A DNA stretch of 64,000 nt from Betaproteobacteria bacterium (GTDB lineage Bacteria; Pseudomonadota; Gammaproteobacteria; Burkholderiales; Usitatibacteraceae): assembly GCA_016720925.1 (NCBI GenBank), contig JADKJR010000019.1, positions 80,974 through 144,973 on the forward strand, in the 5' to 3' direction. Shown piece by piece: positions 1 through 9,856 of the stretch. The first letter of the stretch is position 1. Every line of letters starts with the position of its first letter. The position numbers and the translations under genes are program-made. The notes below the pieces were generated by a model. The model was not told the origin of the DNA, ran no database searches, and saw only the letters and a list, made by a program, of their open reading frames with translations.

Positions 1-2
1 AT

Positions 3-38
3 CCGACGCGCCTCAAGGCAGCGGAAATCACGTGGTAG
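3..38 (+). CDS. 3' end of an upstream CDS (possible ABC ATPase), partial
   Basis: One frame is open from the window edge to a TAG at 36-38 and ends in residues LKAAEITW. It stops just before the ATG of the FtsX-type permease. Such permeases are normally encoded directly after their ATP-binding subunit, so this may be the tail of the ATPase. Only about a dozen codons are visible, so the identity is inference from gene order alone. Confidence 0.25.
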   Translation, partial: PTRLKAAEITW

Positions 39-40
39 CC

Positions 41-2401
41 ATGCGCCCGATCAATCGCAAACTGGTGCGCGATCTGTGGCGCCTGCGCGGACAGGTAATC
101 GCCGTGGCGTTGGTGGCGATGTGCGGAATTGCCACGCTGGTCACCATGCGTGGTGCGTATGAGGCGCTGGTACGCTCGCAGGCCGCCTACTATGAGGCCC
201 ATCGTTTTGCCGACGTGTTCGCGTCGGTGAAGCGGGCCCCGCTAACGCTGCTTTCCCGTGTGCGCGAAATTCCCGGCGTGGCCGATGCTGACGGCCGCGT
301 GGTGTTTGACGCCATGGCCGATATACCTGGACTCGATGAGCCGGCAACGACGAGGCTGGTATCCGTTCCCGCCGTCTACCGTACCGGACTCAACCAGGTT
401 CAGATCCGGCGCGGCCGCTATATCGACCCGGGAGCGCGCAATGAGGTGCTGGCCAGCGAGGCATTCGCCGTCGCCAACCAGCTCAATCCGGGGGACGCGT
501 TTGACGCCGTCATCAATGGCCGCCGGGAGCACCTGCAAATTGTCGGTATCGCAATCTCCCCGGAGTACGTGAACGAGGCGCGCAGTGATATGTTTCCCGA
601 CAACCGCCGCTTCGGCATTGTCTGGATGGAGTACGCCGCGCTTGCTGGGGCATTGGACATGCGGGAATCGTTCAATGATGTAGCAGTCACGCTGGCACCG
701 CATGCCATCGAGCCGGAGGTGATAAATGGCATGGACCGGCTGCTGGCGCCTTACGGCAGCCTTGGCGCCTATGGGCGCGAAAATCAATCCTCGCATCGGC
801 TCCTGCAAGGCGAGATCGCCCAGGACCGGGTCACTGCCAACGTGATGCCGGCCATTTTCCTGGCTGTTGCGGCGTTCCTGATTCACAACGTACTGCTGCG
901 CCTGACGGCATTGCAGCGCGGTCAGATCGCGTTGCTGAAAAGCTTTGGCTATGATCATTTCACCATCGGCATGTTTTATCTCAAGTTCGCGATTGCCGCG
1001 GTGGCCACAGGTGGCGTCGCCGGCATCGCGCTTGGTGCGTGGATGGGTGCGGGGCTGGCGCGCATGTACATCAACTTCTTCCGCCTGCCGGACCTGGAGT
1101 TTGTACTTGGCCCCAGGACCTCACTGATGGCGGTAAGTGTCGCCGTGGTTGCCGCCGCGTTCGGCTCGATACTGGCGATTCGCCGCGTGCTGCAGCTACC
1201 GCCGGCGGAAGGTATGCGCCCGGAGGCGCCCGCACAGTTTTCAGCCGGTTTGCTGAATCGCATTGGTCTGCAACGCTTCATGCCGGTGCCATTGCTCATG
1301 ATTTTGCGCGACCTGACGCGTAACCCGGTCAAGACATTTCTGTCGGTGCTCGGCATCGCACTGTCACTTTCGTTACTCATGCTCGGTCGCTATTCCTTCG
1401 ATGCGCTTGACGAAATCATACGCATCCAGTTTCGTACCGCGCAGCGCGATGACATCACGCTGGTTTTCAATGAACTCAAAGGGCTCGAGGTGGTACATGA
1501 TCTCGCGGCCCTGCCGGGCGTGCTGCGCGTCGAGCCATTCCGCGCGGCACCGGTGAAGTTAAAGTTTCGCCATCGTGAAAAACGCACCGCGATCACCGGA
1601 TTGTATCCACGGCGCGAGTTGCGGCAGATTCTCGATGAAGACGAGCGCCCGATCGAATTGCCCGTCCGAGGCCTCACACTCACGCGACACCTGGCGAAAG
1701 TACTCGGCGCCACCAATGGCGACCGGGTAATGGTCGAGTTTCTCGATGGCCGGCGTCGCATCGCCGATGTCGAGGTCACGCGCATCGTCGACGAAATGAT
1801 CGGCACATCGGCATACATGGATGCGCGCGCCCTCGCCGCCGTGTTGCAGGACAGCGAAGCCGCCACCGGCGCTTATCTGGCCATCGACCCGCTGACCCGC
1901 ACAGCCTTGTATCACCAGTTGAAATCGACGCCAGGCATTGCCAGCGTATTCCTGCGCGAAAACATGTTGCAGAGTTTCCTCAAGACGGTTGCCGAGAATC
2001 TCTATATCAGCACCGGCGTCATAATCCTGTTTGCCTGTGTCATTGCGGCGGGCATCATCTATAACTCCGCGCGAATCGCCCTCTCGGAACGCGCGGTCGA
2101 ATTGGCGAGCCTGCGCATTCTGGGCTTCTCGCGCGGCGCGGTGGGCCGCCTGTTGCTGGGTCAGCAGGCCCTGATCACGCTGGTGGCGATACCACTCGGC
2201 TGCGGCATGGGCTATCTTTTCGCCGTTTGGCTAAGCTATCTGCTCTCGACGGACATGTTCCGCCTGCCGGTCGTGGTCAGTGGCAAAACGTTTCTCTTCT
2301 CGATTGTTGTGGTGCTGGTAGCCGCACTCGGATCGGCATTGCTGGTGTGGCGCAAGGTGCAGCGCCTCGATTTGATCGAAGTCCTCAAAACCCGCGAATA
2401 G
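41..2401 (+). CDS. ABC transporter permease, FtsX/MacB-like, two FtsX domains
   Basis: Inner-membrane permease of an ABC exporter of the FtsX/MacB/LolCE superfamily. The ATG at 41 is preferred over the GTG at 32; it gives MRPINRKLVRDLWRLRGQ followed by a first membrane helix (about residues 15-35). A large periplasmic region follows to about residue 265, then three helices, a second soluble region with a helix before it (about 430), and three final helices (about 670-780). This is the duplicated layout of the DUF214-type permeases. The gene ends 8 bases before the HlyD-type adaptor, so the two are very probably one operon together with an ATPase just outside the window. The substrate cannot be told from sequence; relatives move lipoproteins, peptides or drugs. 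Confidence 0.85.
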   Translation: MRPINRKLVRDLWRLRGQVIAVALVAMCGIATLVTMRGAYEALVRSQAAYYEAHRFADVFASVKRAPLTLLSRVREIPGVADADGRVVFDAMADIPGLDEPATTRLVSVPAVYRTGLNQVQIRRGRYIDPGARNEVLASEAFAVANQLNPGDAFDAVINGRREHLQIVGIAISPEYVNEARSDMFPDNRRFGIVWMEYAALAGALDMRESFNDVAVTLAPHAIEPEVINGMDRLLAPYGSLGAYGRENQSSHRLLQGEIAQDRVTANVMPAIFLAVAAFLIHNVLLRLTALQRGQIALLKSFGYDHFTIGMFYLKFAIAAVATGGVAGIALGAWMGAGLARMYINFFRLPDLEFVLGPRTSLMAVSVAVVAAAFGSILAIRRVLQLPPAEGMRPEAPAQFSAGLLNRIGLQRFMPVPLLMILRDLTRNPVKTFLSVLGIALSLSLLMLGRYSFDALDEIIRIQFRTAQRDDITLVFNELKGLEVVHDLAALPGVLRVEPFRAAPVKLKFRHREKRTAITGLYPRRELRQILDEDERPIELPVRGLTLTRHLAKVLGATNGDRVMVEFLDGRRRIADVEVTRIVDEMIGTSAYMDARALAAVLQDSEAATGAYLAIDPLTRTALYHQLKSTPGIASVFLRENMLQSFLKTVAENLYISTGVIILFACVIAAGIIYNSARIALSERAVELASLRILGFSRGAVGRLLLGQQALITLVAIPLGCGMGYLFAVWLSYLLSTDMFRLPVVVSGKTFLFSIVVVLVAALGSALLVWRKVQRLDLIEVLKTRE

Positions 2402-2409
2402 GAAAGTCC

Positions 2410-3642
2410 ATGACGCCGACCACTCCCCTCACCCTGCACCAGCGCATAGCCAAAAACGGAGGACGGTGGATCGTGTATGCAGCAATCGGCATTGTCGTTC
2501 TCATTGCCGTCTGGCTGATGCTGAAGCCGGAGGCGATCGTCACGGAAATCAGCCCGGTCGTCGTGGGACCAATGGAGGTAACGATCGACAACCAGGGACA
2601 ACTGCGCGTCCATGACAAGTACGTCATCGCCGCGCCGGTGGCTGCCGAACTCGAGCGCATCGAACTGCACGACGGCGATGCCGTTCGCAAAGGGCAACGG
2701 GTTGCAGTTTTGCGTGTGTTGCCGCTGGACGCAAGGCAACGGGAGGAAGCAATCGCCCGGCTCGATGCCGCGCGTGCGCTGTCACGGGCCGCGACACTCT
2801 CCGTGCAAAAGGCCGCATCCGACCAGAAGCTGGCGGCCAGCGAACTGGCACGAATGGAAAAACTGGTGACGCAGGGTTTCATGTCGCCCCAGGCGGTTGA
2901 GCGCGCCCGCAATGCGGACGTCAACGGCCGGGCCGAGCTGCGAGCAGCGAAAGCCCGTGAGGAAGCTGCGCAGGCGGACGTCAAAACGGCGCAAGCCGCT
3001 CTACCACCGGCAGGTGCGGCCAATGACCGGCGCACGCTGGAATTGGTGGCCAATGTCGATGGTCAGATCCTGCGTATACACGAGAAAAGCGCGCGAACGG
3101 TTGCCGCCGGAACGCCATTGATCACCATCGGCGACCCCGCCCGCTTCGAGGTGATCGTTGACGTGCTCTCCGCCGACGCCGTGAAGATCCGTCCCGGTGC
3201 GGAGATGCGACTTGAACAATGGGGCGGCGGAAAGACCCTGCGGGCAAAGGTTCGCACCGTCGAGCCGGAAGCCTTCACCAAGGTGTCGGCGCTGGGCATC
3301 GAAGAACAGCGCGTCAACATCATCGGCGACCCAATCGACCCACTGGGCGAGCGGGGGACAATGGGAGACGGCTACCGGGCGGAGGTGCGTATCGTAGTGT
3401 GGTCATCGGCTGACGCAACCATCATCCCCGGTAGCAGCCTGTTCCGCGTCGGCGAGCAGTGGCGCGTGTTTACCGTGGAAGAGGGACAGGCCCGCGAACG
3501 GACGGTCGCGGTGGGTCAACGAAATGCCACGCACGTACAGGTGCTTGAAGGCGTCAAGGCAGGGGAACAGGTCATACGCTTTCCCGGAAATACATTGTCC
3601 GAAGGCGTTCGAGTGGAGCCGCGGGCCGGGAAGGAAAACTGA
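2410..3642 (+). CDS. HlyD/MacA-family periplasmic adaptor (efflux membrane fusion protein)
   Basis: 410 residues, ATG at 2410, 8 bases after the permease stop. One N-terminal membrane anchor (about residues 20-42) is followed by a beta-barrel/lipoyl half (VAAELERIELHDGDAVRKGQ), an alanine/glutamate-rich helical hairpin of about 100 residues (roughly 115-205), the returning lipoyl half and a C-terminal barrel. That is the membrane fusion protein fold that links an inner-membrane exporter to an outer-membrane channel. With the preceding FtsX permease it should form a MacAB-like tripartite exporter. No outer-membrane TolC-type gene is visible here. A longer frame opens upstream inside the permease gene, but the spacing and the membrane anchor support the start used. 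Confidence 0.88.
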   Translation: MTPTTPLTLHQRIAKNGGRWIVYAAIGIVVLIAVWLMLKPEAIVTEISPVVVGPMEVTIDNQGQLRVHDKYVIAAPVAAELERIELHDGDAVRKGQRVAVLRVLPLDARQREEAIARLDAARALSRAATLSVQKAASDQKLAASELARMEKLVTQGFMSPQAVERARNADVNGRAELRAAKAREEAAQADVKTAQAALPPAGAANDRRTLELVANVDGQILRIHEKSARTVAAGTPLITIGDPARFEVIVDVLSADAVKIRPGAEMRLEQWGGGKTLRAKVRTVEPEAFTKVSALGIEEQRVNIIGDPIDPLGERGTMGDGYRAEVRIVVWSSADATIIPGSSLFRVGEQWRVFTVEEGQARERTVAVGQRNATHVQVLEGVKAGEQVIRFPGNTLSEGVRVEPRAGKEN

Positions 3643-3682
3643 CCGTCAATGTCTGCGTGATCCGCCGAAATGACCTCGGCGA

Positions 3683-4462
3683 CTAATACGCACCCAATTC
3701 CGACAGTACCGAGTCTGTCAGGTACTGAAAAGCGACCCTGAAATTATTGTCAAGCACCTCGTCTGGCGCTTCGATCCATGCGCGCGAACTGAGAAACGAA
3801 CCGACGTAACTGAACTGCCTGGTCAGCGTGATGTTCCCGCGCTGGCGATCCTCAGGCGTGACAACCCTGAGCTCAACAACTGCAGCCAATGCCCCGCGTT
3901 CGTCGCGCATTGTATGGATGGCAAGTTCGCGCAACTCAATCTCGACCGAGATTGACGAGGGGTTCGCGCTCACCTTCCAAATTGTCGCGACGCGATCCCG
4001 CAATGCCACTTGCCAAGCCTTCGCGGGATCGTGTGTCTGCTGAAAACGGGCAAGCCGCGCCTGTAATTGCTCGACGCGATCACTTGGCCAGCTCTCGATC
4101 GCGCCCACACCCCATCCCGCAACGCCGCCAACCAGCATGCCCGCCAGCCCGGTCACCGGCACACAAAACAAGGCGTAAGGCCCGCAACTCAATCCGACGG
4201 CCGCACCGGCAAGTCCGCCGCTCGTTGCGCCGACTTTTGCATCATGCCCGAGCGTCTTGTTGCTGATCTGAATTCGTTCGCCCACATCCGCGGACCAGGC
4301 GACGGAGAACTGAAGTTCCTGCCCACGCGGAATATCCAGCCGCGGTGTACTGCATGCGACGAGGAGGACGCAAAGTACCAGCGCGCCCACATTGCCCGGG
4401 CGCACGCACAAGCGCAGAAAAATGTAACCCGGCCCGGACGGAATTTCGTTCATCGGCGCCAT
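3683..4462 (-). CDS. Predicted lipoprotein with glycine-zipper segment
   Basis: About 259 residues. A hydrophobic stretch ends in a lipobox, LLVAC|ST, so it should be a lipid-anchored envelope protein. A glycine/alanine-rich segment follows (GATSGGLAGAAVG, then GLAGMLVGGVAGWGVGA), resembling the glycine-zipper motifs of outer-membrane lipoproteins that insert in or associate with membranes. The C-terminal half is a soluble alpha/beta domain. In-frame starts exist at 4468 (GTG), 4462 and 4453; none has a clear ribosome site and I chose 4462. It is convergent with the HlyD gene. I do not recognise a named family. Confidence 0.7.
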   Translation of the reverse strand: MAPMNEIPSGPGYIFLRLCVRPGNVGALVLCVLLVACSTPRLDIPRGQELQFSVAWSADVGERIQISNKTLGHDAKVGATSGGLAGAAVGLSCGPYALFCVPVTGLAGMLVGGVAGWGVGAIESWPSDRVEQLQARLARFQQTHDPAKAWQVALRDRVATIWKVSANPSSISVEIELRELAIHTMRDERGALAAVVELRVVTPEDRQRGNITLTRQFSYVGSFLSSRAWIEAPDEVLDNNFRVAFQYLTDSVLSELGAY

Positions 4463-4552
4463 CGCCACTCATGAGGTTGACTGAAAAGAGTCTACTCCGA
4501 ATAGATCGGTCGAATGGCCATGGGAGCCGCACCTGTGCTGGAGTTCTTCTAT

Positions 4553-7500
4553 CTACTGTAGCTTTTGCCCGGAACGCGCCTTCACGGCCGAAATATCGCC
4601 AGTCTCAATTGTCCCGGACAGGTTGACGTCAACTTTGAAATTGGCGCCGGACACGGTTTGATTGGCGCGTGCCTTTGCGCCGCTGATGTCGATCGCGTTG
4701 ACTGCGCGCGTGCCGTTCAAGTCGCCGATGAGAAACCCAATGGAAGCGACGGCGTTGACGCCCGCGTTGTTGACATTGAGAAGCGCGACGGTGGCGCGCG
4801 CGTTATCCGCGATGCCGGTAAGTGTCACCATGACATCGTTGCCCGAAATCGCCGCGGTCGCGCTGCCCGCGCTGGACGATACGCTCCCGACAGATGAAAT
4901 CGCCGTATCGAACTGGAACACGAGTGTGTGGCCCGAGCCAATGCTGCGAGGCTCCACGCTGACGGAACCGGAAATTGGCGGCAGCGTATCGATCGGGATA
5001 TCGAACGGACCCGCCGCGCCGTGTACTTTTCTCGATTGCACCGTCACCAGCGAAAAAGGCCCGGGTGCGACAGCCGGATAACGATAATTGACGCCGTAGA
5101 CCGACAAATTCTGGTAGAGCGTATCGGCGCTCGCGGCCCGCAGGTCGATGCGGTAGGACGATCCGAATGCAATCGCCGTCGGCGTCACCGTGACCGGCTG
5201 CGGTGTCTGCCAGTTGGCGGACGTAAAGGTCAGTACGCCCGGCGCAAAACTCGCGGCCGATGGCCCGTTCGCACTCAACGTCACGGTCACATCCGCGGTG
5301 GGTGCGCGCCGCAGCACCACGCGAAAAACTTTGCCGGGGCCACCGGGGCTCAACACCAGATTATCGGCCTCCAGCGTTTCCAGGCCTGCGGCCTGTACCT
5401 GCGTCACGTTCATGATCGTTATCGAAATGGTCGCCGACGATGCGAGGTCGATATTTTCGGGAATGAGTTGCAGGGCAAACTGTTTGTTCGCGCCGGTGGC
5501 CTGCGTGTTGATCGTCTGCACATCGACGAATTTTGGCGCGGTGTCCGCGGCGAGCCATTCCAGGATTCCCGCCGTCGCGGTGTAATCCGTGCCCGCGGTC
5601 GCGACACTGCCGACCGCGGCGGTGCGATCCTGCACCGCGCTATAACGCATTTGAACCAATCCGGGAATCGGTGGCCGTGTCACTTCAATATGCGCCATAT
5701 CGCCTGCTCGAACAAAAAACCGCGGCCCGGCCGGCACGTTGATGCTGGATCCATCGCTCAGCCACACCGCCCCGCGCGTGCCGAACACGACGGCGCGCTG
5801 GTTGGCCCCCGCGATCAGGCCGCGCACTTTGGCAAAGCTGCTCGGGATTTCCTTTCGATACCAGGTATTGCCATCGTCATCGCTGATCAGCATCCAGTTG
5901 AATTTGTTATCGCGAACCGGCTCAAAACTCGCCATTTCCATCGGCATGATCCAGCGCCCGTTGAGGAAACACAGGTCATATATGCCGGCCCACCATTCGC
6001 CGGCGCGCAGCCCATTGGTGAAAAACGTCCCGAAACGATAAGTCCAGGTATTGCCGTTGTCGTCGCTGGTGAGGATCTCGCTGACGCCGCGCAGGATCAA
6101 ACGGCCGCTGGGACTGCGCAGGATTTCCTTGGGAGCGAGCAGGCTGCCGCCGGAAACCGGCAAACCCGGCACCGATTGCAGTTGCGTGTCCATGCGCCAC
6201 GTGTCGCCATTGTCGTCGCTCACCATCAACCGGGGCGAAAAGGGCGGATTGAATTGCGTCGATGCGATCACGCGGGACCCGCCGACCGCCGCGATGGTAT
6301 TCACCAGTTCGCCGAAACCCACCGGCCAGCTGCGGCCGCTCCAGGTGTTGCCACCGTCGTCGCTGATGTAGGCGAAGGACGTGATCTTGCCGGTGGCGCC
6401 CAGGATCAGGCGCCCGGTGGCCGTCACTGTCAACGCGGTGGCGCCCGAGTCGGTGCCCGGTAACACGCGCAACGATTGCCATGTGAGTCCATTGTCGTCG
6501 CTATAGGTGACGCCGGCGGCAAAATTGGGAAACAACAGGCGATTGCCGCGCTTGACCAGCTTGCCGACGCAACCCGGCAGGTTTGCCTGCCGCAACGCCC
6601 AGGTTTCCCCGTTGTCCGTGCTTGCGTACAAGGCATTGATCGAGCTGTTGGGTGCGGCGCAGGCATAGATCGTGTTGCCGTCCGAGCCCAGGCCATAAAT
6701 CAAATCCACAAATGTCGGGCGGTCGTAAATCTTCGTCCATGTACTGAGGTTGGAACTGCTCCACACCGCGTCGCCATTGTTGCTCGTGCTGCTGAAACCA
6801 ATGCCGAAATAAGTCCCGCCGGCTGACCTGGCAATTGCGTTGTTCACCACCACCGGATTGCTGGTGGCCTGCGCCCAGCTTGCGCCATTGTTACTACTAG
6901 TGAAAACGCCCTGCGGCCCCACGCGCGCCAGCGTGGCGCCGTCCGAAACAAGTTTGCCGTAACGCGCCGTGAGTTCGGTTCCTGTCCAGGCACGGGCGCC
7001 GCCAAACGGGCTTGCGCTCGACAGATTGAACAACTGATCGGTGATGCCGGTGCTGATGGTACCGGCCGGGTCGTAGGGCACATAGGTTGCCGCTTCCGCG
7101 ACGTAGGTACTGCCGTGAATCACGATGTCCTCCAGCGACAGCCGGCGCTTGGTGACGGTGGACATCGCGCCGCTAGGAAGCGTGATGTTGGCGTCGCGCA
7201 TCAAATATCCATTCCAGCCCGCGCCATCGGCACTGTCGATCACCGTGCCAAAGCCGGCGGCCACCATGCGGCCCACCGAAGTCGAATACGCCAGCTGTTC
7301 AAGGGGGCCGAGTTCGAACGTGCTGCGGGTCCAGCTCACGCCATCATTGCTGCGATAGACCAATCCGCCGATCGACCAGGTGATAAAGATATTCGAGACC
7401 ATCGTCGTCCCATAGGCCAGCAGGCGTCCGTCGCTGGTGACGAACAAACGATTCAGCATGACCCCATCAAAGCTGCCGAACGGCGTGCCGGTGACGGTTG

Positions 7501-7933
7501 TTTCGGGAAACGGCTGCCGGCTCCAGGTGTTGCCATTGTCATCGCTCAGGAATACGTAGGTGCGCCCGACAAACGGAAGGTCGCCGCTGGCCGTATCTTC
7601 AAGCCACGCGCCGATGGCCGCAAGCCGGCGTTGGGCAAATCCGGAATTTGGGCCGAATTCGACGACATCGGTAAAACTGATTCTTTCCGGCGAGCCGTTA
7701 ATGGTGACATTCTTGTAAGTCCAGTTGACGCCGGCATCATCGCTATAGAGCATCTGGCCGCTGTTGCCCACCCCAATCAGGCGCCCGCTTACTGTCGATG
7801 TCATCGAACGCCAAACGCCAGCGGGACTGGCATCGCCGCGCACGTTTCGAAACATATCTCCGGTTCGGGCGCACAGATTGCTGCTGAGGCCGCAGCCGAT
7901 CAAGCCACACAACAACAAAGTCCAGTAACGCAT
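4553..7933 (-). CDS. Exported BNR/sialidase-like repeat protein with C-terminal dockerin-like module
   Basis: 1126 residues with a GGGAG ribosome site just before the ATG and a signal peptide (MRYWTLLLCGLIGCGLSS). Residues about 30-760 hold many repeats of the BNR/Asp-box type (SDDNGNTWS, SDDNGLTWQ, STDNGETWA), the signature of sialidase-like and Vps10-like beta-propellers. No enzyme catalytic set is evident. A Calx-beta-like region follows (about 745-870), then a beta domain. Residues 967-1126 form the SRKxHG module: a beta half (SIGSGHTLVFQFD) and two dockerin-like EF-hand repeats (GDLNGTRAVNAIDISGAKAR and VDVNLSGTIETGDISAVKAR). The same module occurs in three other proteins here. Its role is probably surface display or adhesion; this is inference. 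Confidence 0.82.
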   Translation of the reverse strand: MRYWTLLLCGLIGCGLSSNLCARTGDMFRNVRGDASPAGVWRSMTSTVSGRLIGVGNSGQMLYSDDAGVNWTYKNVTINGSPERISFTDVVEFGPNSGFAQRRLAAIGAWLEDTASGDLPFVGRTYVFLSDDNGNTWSRQPFPETTVTGTPFGSFDGVMLNRLFVTSDGRLLAYGTTMVSNIFITWSIGGLVYRSNDGVSWTRSTFELGPLEQLAYSTSVGRMVAAGFGTVIDSADGAGWNGYLMRDANITLPSGAMSTVTKRRLSLEDIVIHGSTYVAEAATYVPYDPAGTISTGITDQLFNLSSASPFGGARAWTGTELTARYGKLVSDGATLARVGPQGVFTSSNNGASWAQATSNPVVVNNAIARSAGGTYFGIGFSSTSNNGDAVWSSSNLSTWTKIYDRPTFVDLIYGLGSDGNTIYACAAPNSSINALYASTDNGETWALRQANLPGCVGKLVKRGNRLLFPNFAAGVTYSDDNGLTWQSLRVLPGTDSGATALTVTATGRLILGATGKITSFAYISDDGGNTWSGRSWPVGFGELVNTIAAVGGSRVIASTQFNPPFSPRLMVSDDNGDTWRMDTQLQSVPGLPVSGGSLLAPKEILRSPSGRLILRGVSEILTSDDNGNTWTYRFGTFFTNGLRAGEWWAGIYDLCFLNGRWIMPMEMASFEPVRDNKFNWMLISDDDGNTWYRKEIPSSFAKVRGLIAGANQRAVVFGTRGAVWLSDGSSINVPAGPRFFVRAGDMAHIEVTRPPIPGLVQMRYSAVQDRTAAVGSVATAGTDYTATAGILEWLAADTAPKFVDVQTINTQATGANKQFALQLIPENIDLASSATISITIMNVTQVQAAGLETLEADNLVLSPGGPGKVFRVVLRRAPTADVTVTLSANGPSAASFAPGVLTFTSANWQTPQPVTVTPTAIAFGSSYRIDLRAASADTLYQNLSVYGVNYRYPAVAPGPFSLVTVQSRKVHGAAGPFDIPIDTLPPISGSVSVEPRSIGSGHTLVFQFDTAISSVGSVSSSAGSATAAISGNDVMVTLTGIADNARATVALLNVNNAGVNAVASIGFLIGDLNGTRAVNAIDISGAKARANQTVSGANFKVDVNLSGTIETGDISAVKARSGQKLQ

Positions 7934-8337
7934 TTCGCTCCCTTTTAAACAAATCCGTCATGCCCCCAACGATTCTGTTGAGTGCGCATTACCGGATCGC
8001 GATACGCGCCGTGCCAGCGCCTTACATGAAATTCGACTCGCAGATGCGCAAAGGCACTGCAAATCTCCAACAAGAGCTTACCGGAATTCCCGTCGGCACA
8101 TAGGCTATGCAACGCGTGGCAAACCCTAGCACTGGTGGGCCTTTCCTGCAGAAACGCCGTGGAAAGGCGCACCAGTGCTGGGGTTTGATCGCGGATTCGA
8201 ATCTTGCACGCCGATGGTCATTTCGTCTGGCGGCATTCAACACCCGTCGTATTCAGGGGATTGACCTCCGCCAAACATCATGCGGTAATAGCGGCTCGGT
8301 CGCTTCCATGCGGCCAGCCTTCACCAGGGAGAGCACC
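7934..8337. other. Intergenic region between divergent surface-protein genes
   Basis: About 400 bases between the divergent BNR-protein and S74-protein genes, so it should hold both promoters. The only clear structure is the R1 palindrome at 8121-8186. A GGGAG ribosome site serves the left gene and CAGGGAGAG the right gene. I see no further gene. Confidence 0.6.
8121..8186 (+). repeat. R1 repeat copy 1 (near-perfect hairpin form)
   Basis: 66 bp running from AAACCCTAGCACTGG to CCAGTGCTGGGGTTT. The outer 26 bases on each side (8121-8146 and 8161-8186) pair with one G-T wobble and one mismatch around a 14-base loop. This is the most symmetrical copy of the family. It lies about 150 bp upstream of the S74 surface-protein gene. 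Confidence 0.85.
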
Positions 8338-9829
8338 ATGAAAAACCGATTCGGCGCGCGCCGTCTTGCATTCGTGTTGGCCTTTTTTGCATCCGTTGCC
8401 TTCTCCCCCGCCGCAACTGCGGCGCCTCCGCAGAGGATCAGCTACCAGGGTTCACTTTCCTCGGCGGGCAATCCCGTCAATGGCGCGACGAGCGTGACGT
8501 TTCGCTTGTACAACGTGCCGACCGGTGGCGCTGCGCTCTGGACGGAAGCGCAAAGCGTCAATGTCGTCAACGGCCTCTTCAGCGTGGCACTTGGCGGCAC
8601 CACGACCTTCGCCAGCGCGAACCTCGCTTTTGATGTGCCCTACTTCCTCGGCATCACGGTCGGCGTCGATGCCGAAATGACACCCCGGCCGCCGCTGACA
8701 AGCGCGCCCTATGCGTTGCGCGCACAGACGGCGGAAGGGCTCACGGCAGTGCGCATCGTGCCGAATGCGGGTAATCCTTCGCTGATTGGCGGGGCTTCCA
8801 TCAATGCCATATCGACTGCCGTCGCGGCCACCATCAGCGGCGGCGGTGGCAGCGGACTTGCAGGAGCGCCACCCAATGATACCGGTCTCAATTTGTCAGC
8901 GAACCAAATCAACGGCGCAGCCAGTGCCGCGGTGATTGCCGGCGGCTCAGGCAACCAAATTACCCACAACGGCACGGCCCAACCGGTGTTCGGTACCATC
9001 AGCGGCGGGCAGGGGCAATTCAAACTTTGCCTACTTCGGCACAATCGCAGGTGGACGAGCGAATGTTGTCGGACAATCAGGCTTCAATACTTTTGGCGGC
9101 ACGGTGGGTGGCGGATTTGGTAACAACGTATTTGACGGCTATGGCACGATCGGCGGAGGATCAGGCAATCAAGCGGGGTTTCTTGCTACCGCACCGGGTG
9201 GGGTAAACAACATTGCGACTGGTGCATACAGTTTCGCGGCAGGGCGCGGCGCCTTTACGGCACTGAGCGCAACCGTCGGCGCTGCTCGCCACGCCGGAAC
9301 ATTTTTGTGGGCGGATAGCAACGCCAATGGCACCACATTGCAGCAGTTTTTTTCCACGGCGGAAGATCAGTTTGCCGTACGAGCGCGTGGCGGTGTGGCG
9401 TTTCGTGTCGCGAGTACCACAGACGCGAATACCGGTGCGGGGTGTTCGAGTTGCCCGCCGGTGGCGCGGCATCGTGGAGTTGCTCATCCGATCGCAATCT
9501 CAAAGGAAGCCATTAGTGACATTTCGCCTATGGAGTTCCTGGGCAAGGTTGCCGCCCTTCCACTTTCCACATGGAGCTTCAAAGGAACCGATCGCCGTCA
9601 CATGGGCCCGATGGCGCAGGATTTTCGCGCCGCCTTCGGTCTTGGCGTTGACGACAAAAACATCACCACATCCGACGTCGGCGGCGTCGCCCTGGCAGCC
9701 ATCCAGGGCCTATATCAACTCCTGCATGAACGCGACGGCGAAATTGCGCGGCTGAAATCAAACGAACAGGAACTCGCGAAACTCAGGCGCGAACTCACCG
9801 AGATCAAATCCGCCCTCGGCCTCAAATAA
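8338..9829 (+). CDS. Exported trimeric surface protein with S74 chaperone domain, frameshifted
   Basis: Starts at ATG 8338 after CAGGGAGAG, with a signal peptide ending near ATAAPP. Residues about 30-135 form the xxIxYQG domain also found in the collagen-like protein at 21.9 kb. Next come YadA-head-like repeats rich in GG, N and A (TVGGGFGNN, YSFAAGRGAF). The C-terminus is a peptidase S74-type intramolecular chaperone (DRNLKEAISDISPMEFLGK, HMGPMAQDF) plus a coiled coil. The frame is broken three times: an extra G in GGGG at 9013-9016, an extra G near 9439-9442 and an A-run change at 9502-9504. The last two bracket the SSDRNLK motif that holds the S74 catalytic serine. All three sites are homopolymers, so sequencing error is likely. 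Correcting them gives one protein of about 495 residues. Confidence 0.75.
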
Positions 9830-9856
9830 CGAATCCGCGCGTAAGGCCCTCCGGTC

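Noticed and set aside
4928..6463. 511-codon plus-strand frame opposite the BNR protein
   Set aside because: Rich in arginine and histidine, no ribosome site, and fully antisense to a well supported repeat protein.
9013..9016. Phase variation by the GGGG tract in the S74 gene
   Set aside because: Four G is too short for normal slipped-strand switching, and similar one-base changes occur in radA, so error is the simpler explanation.
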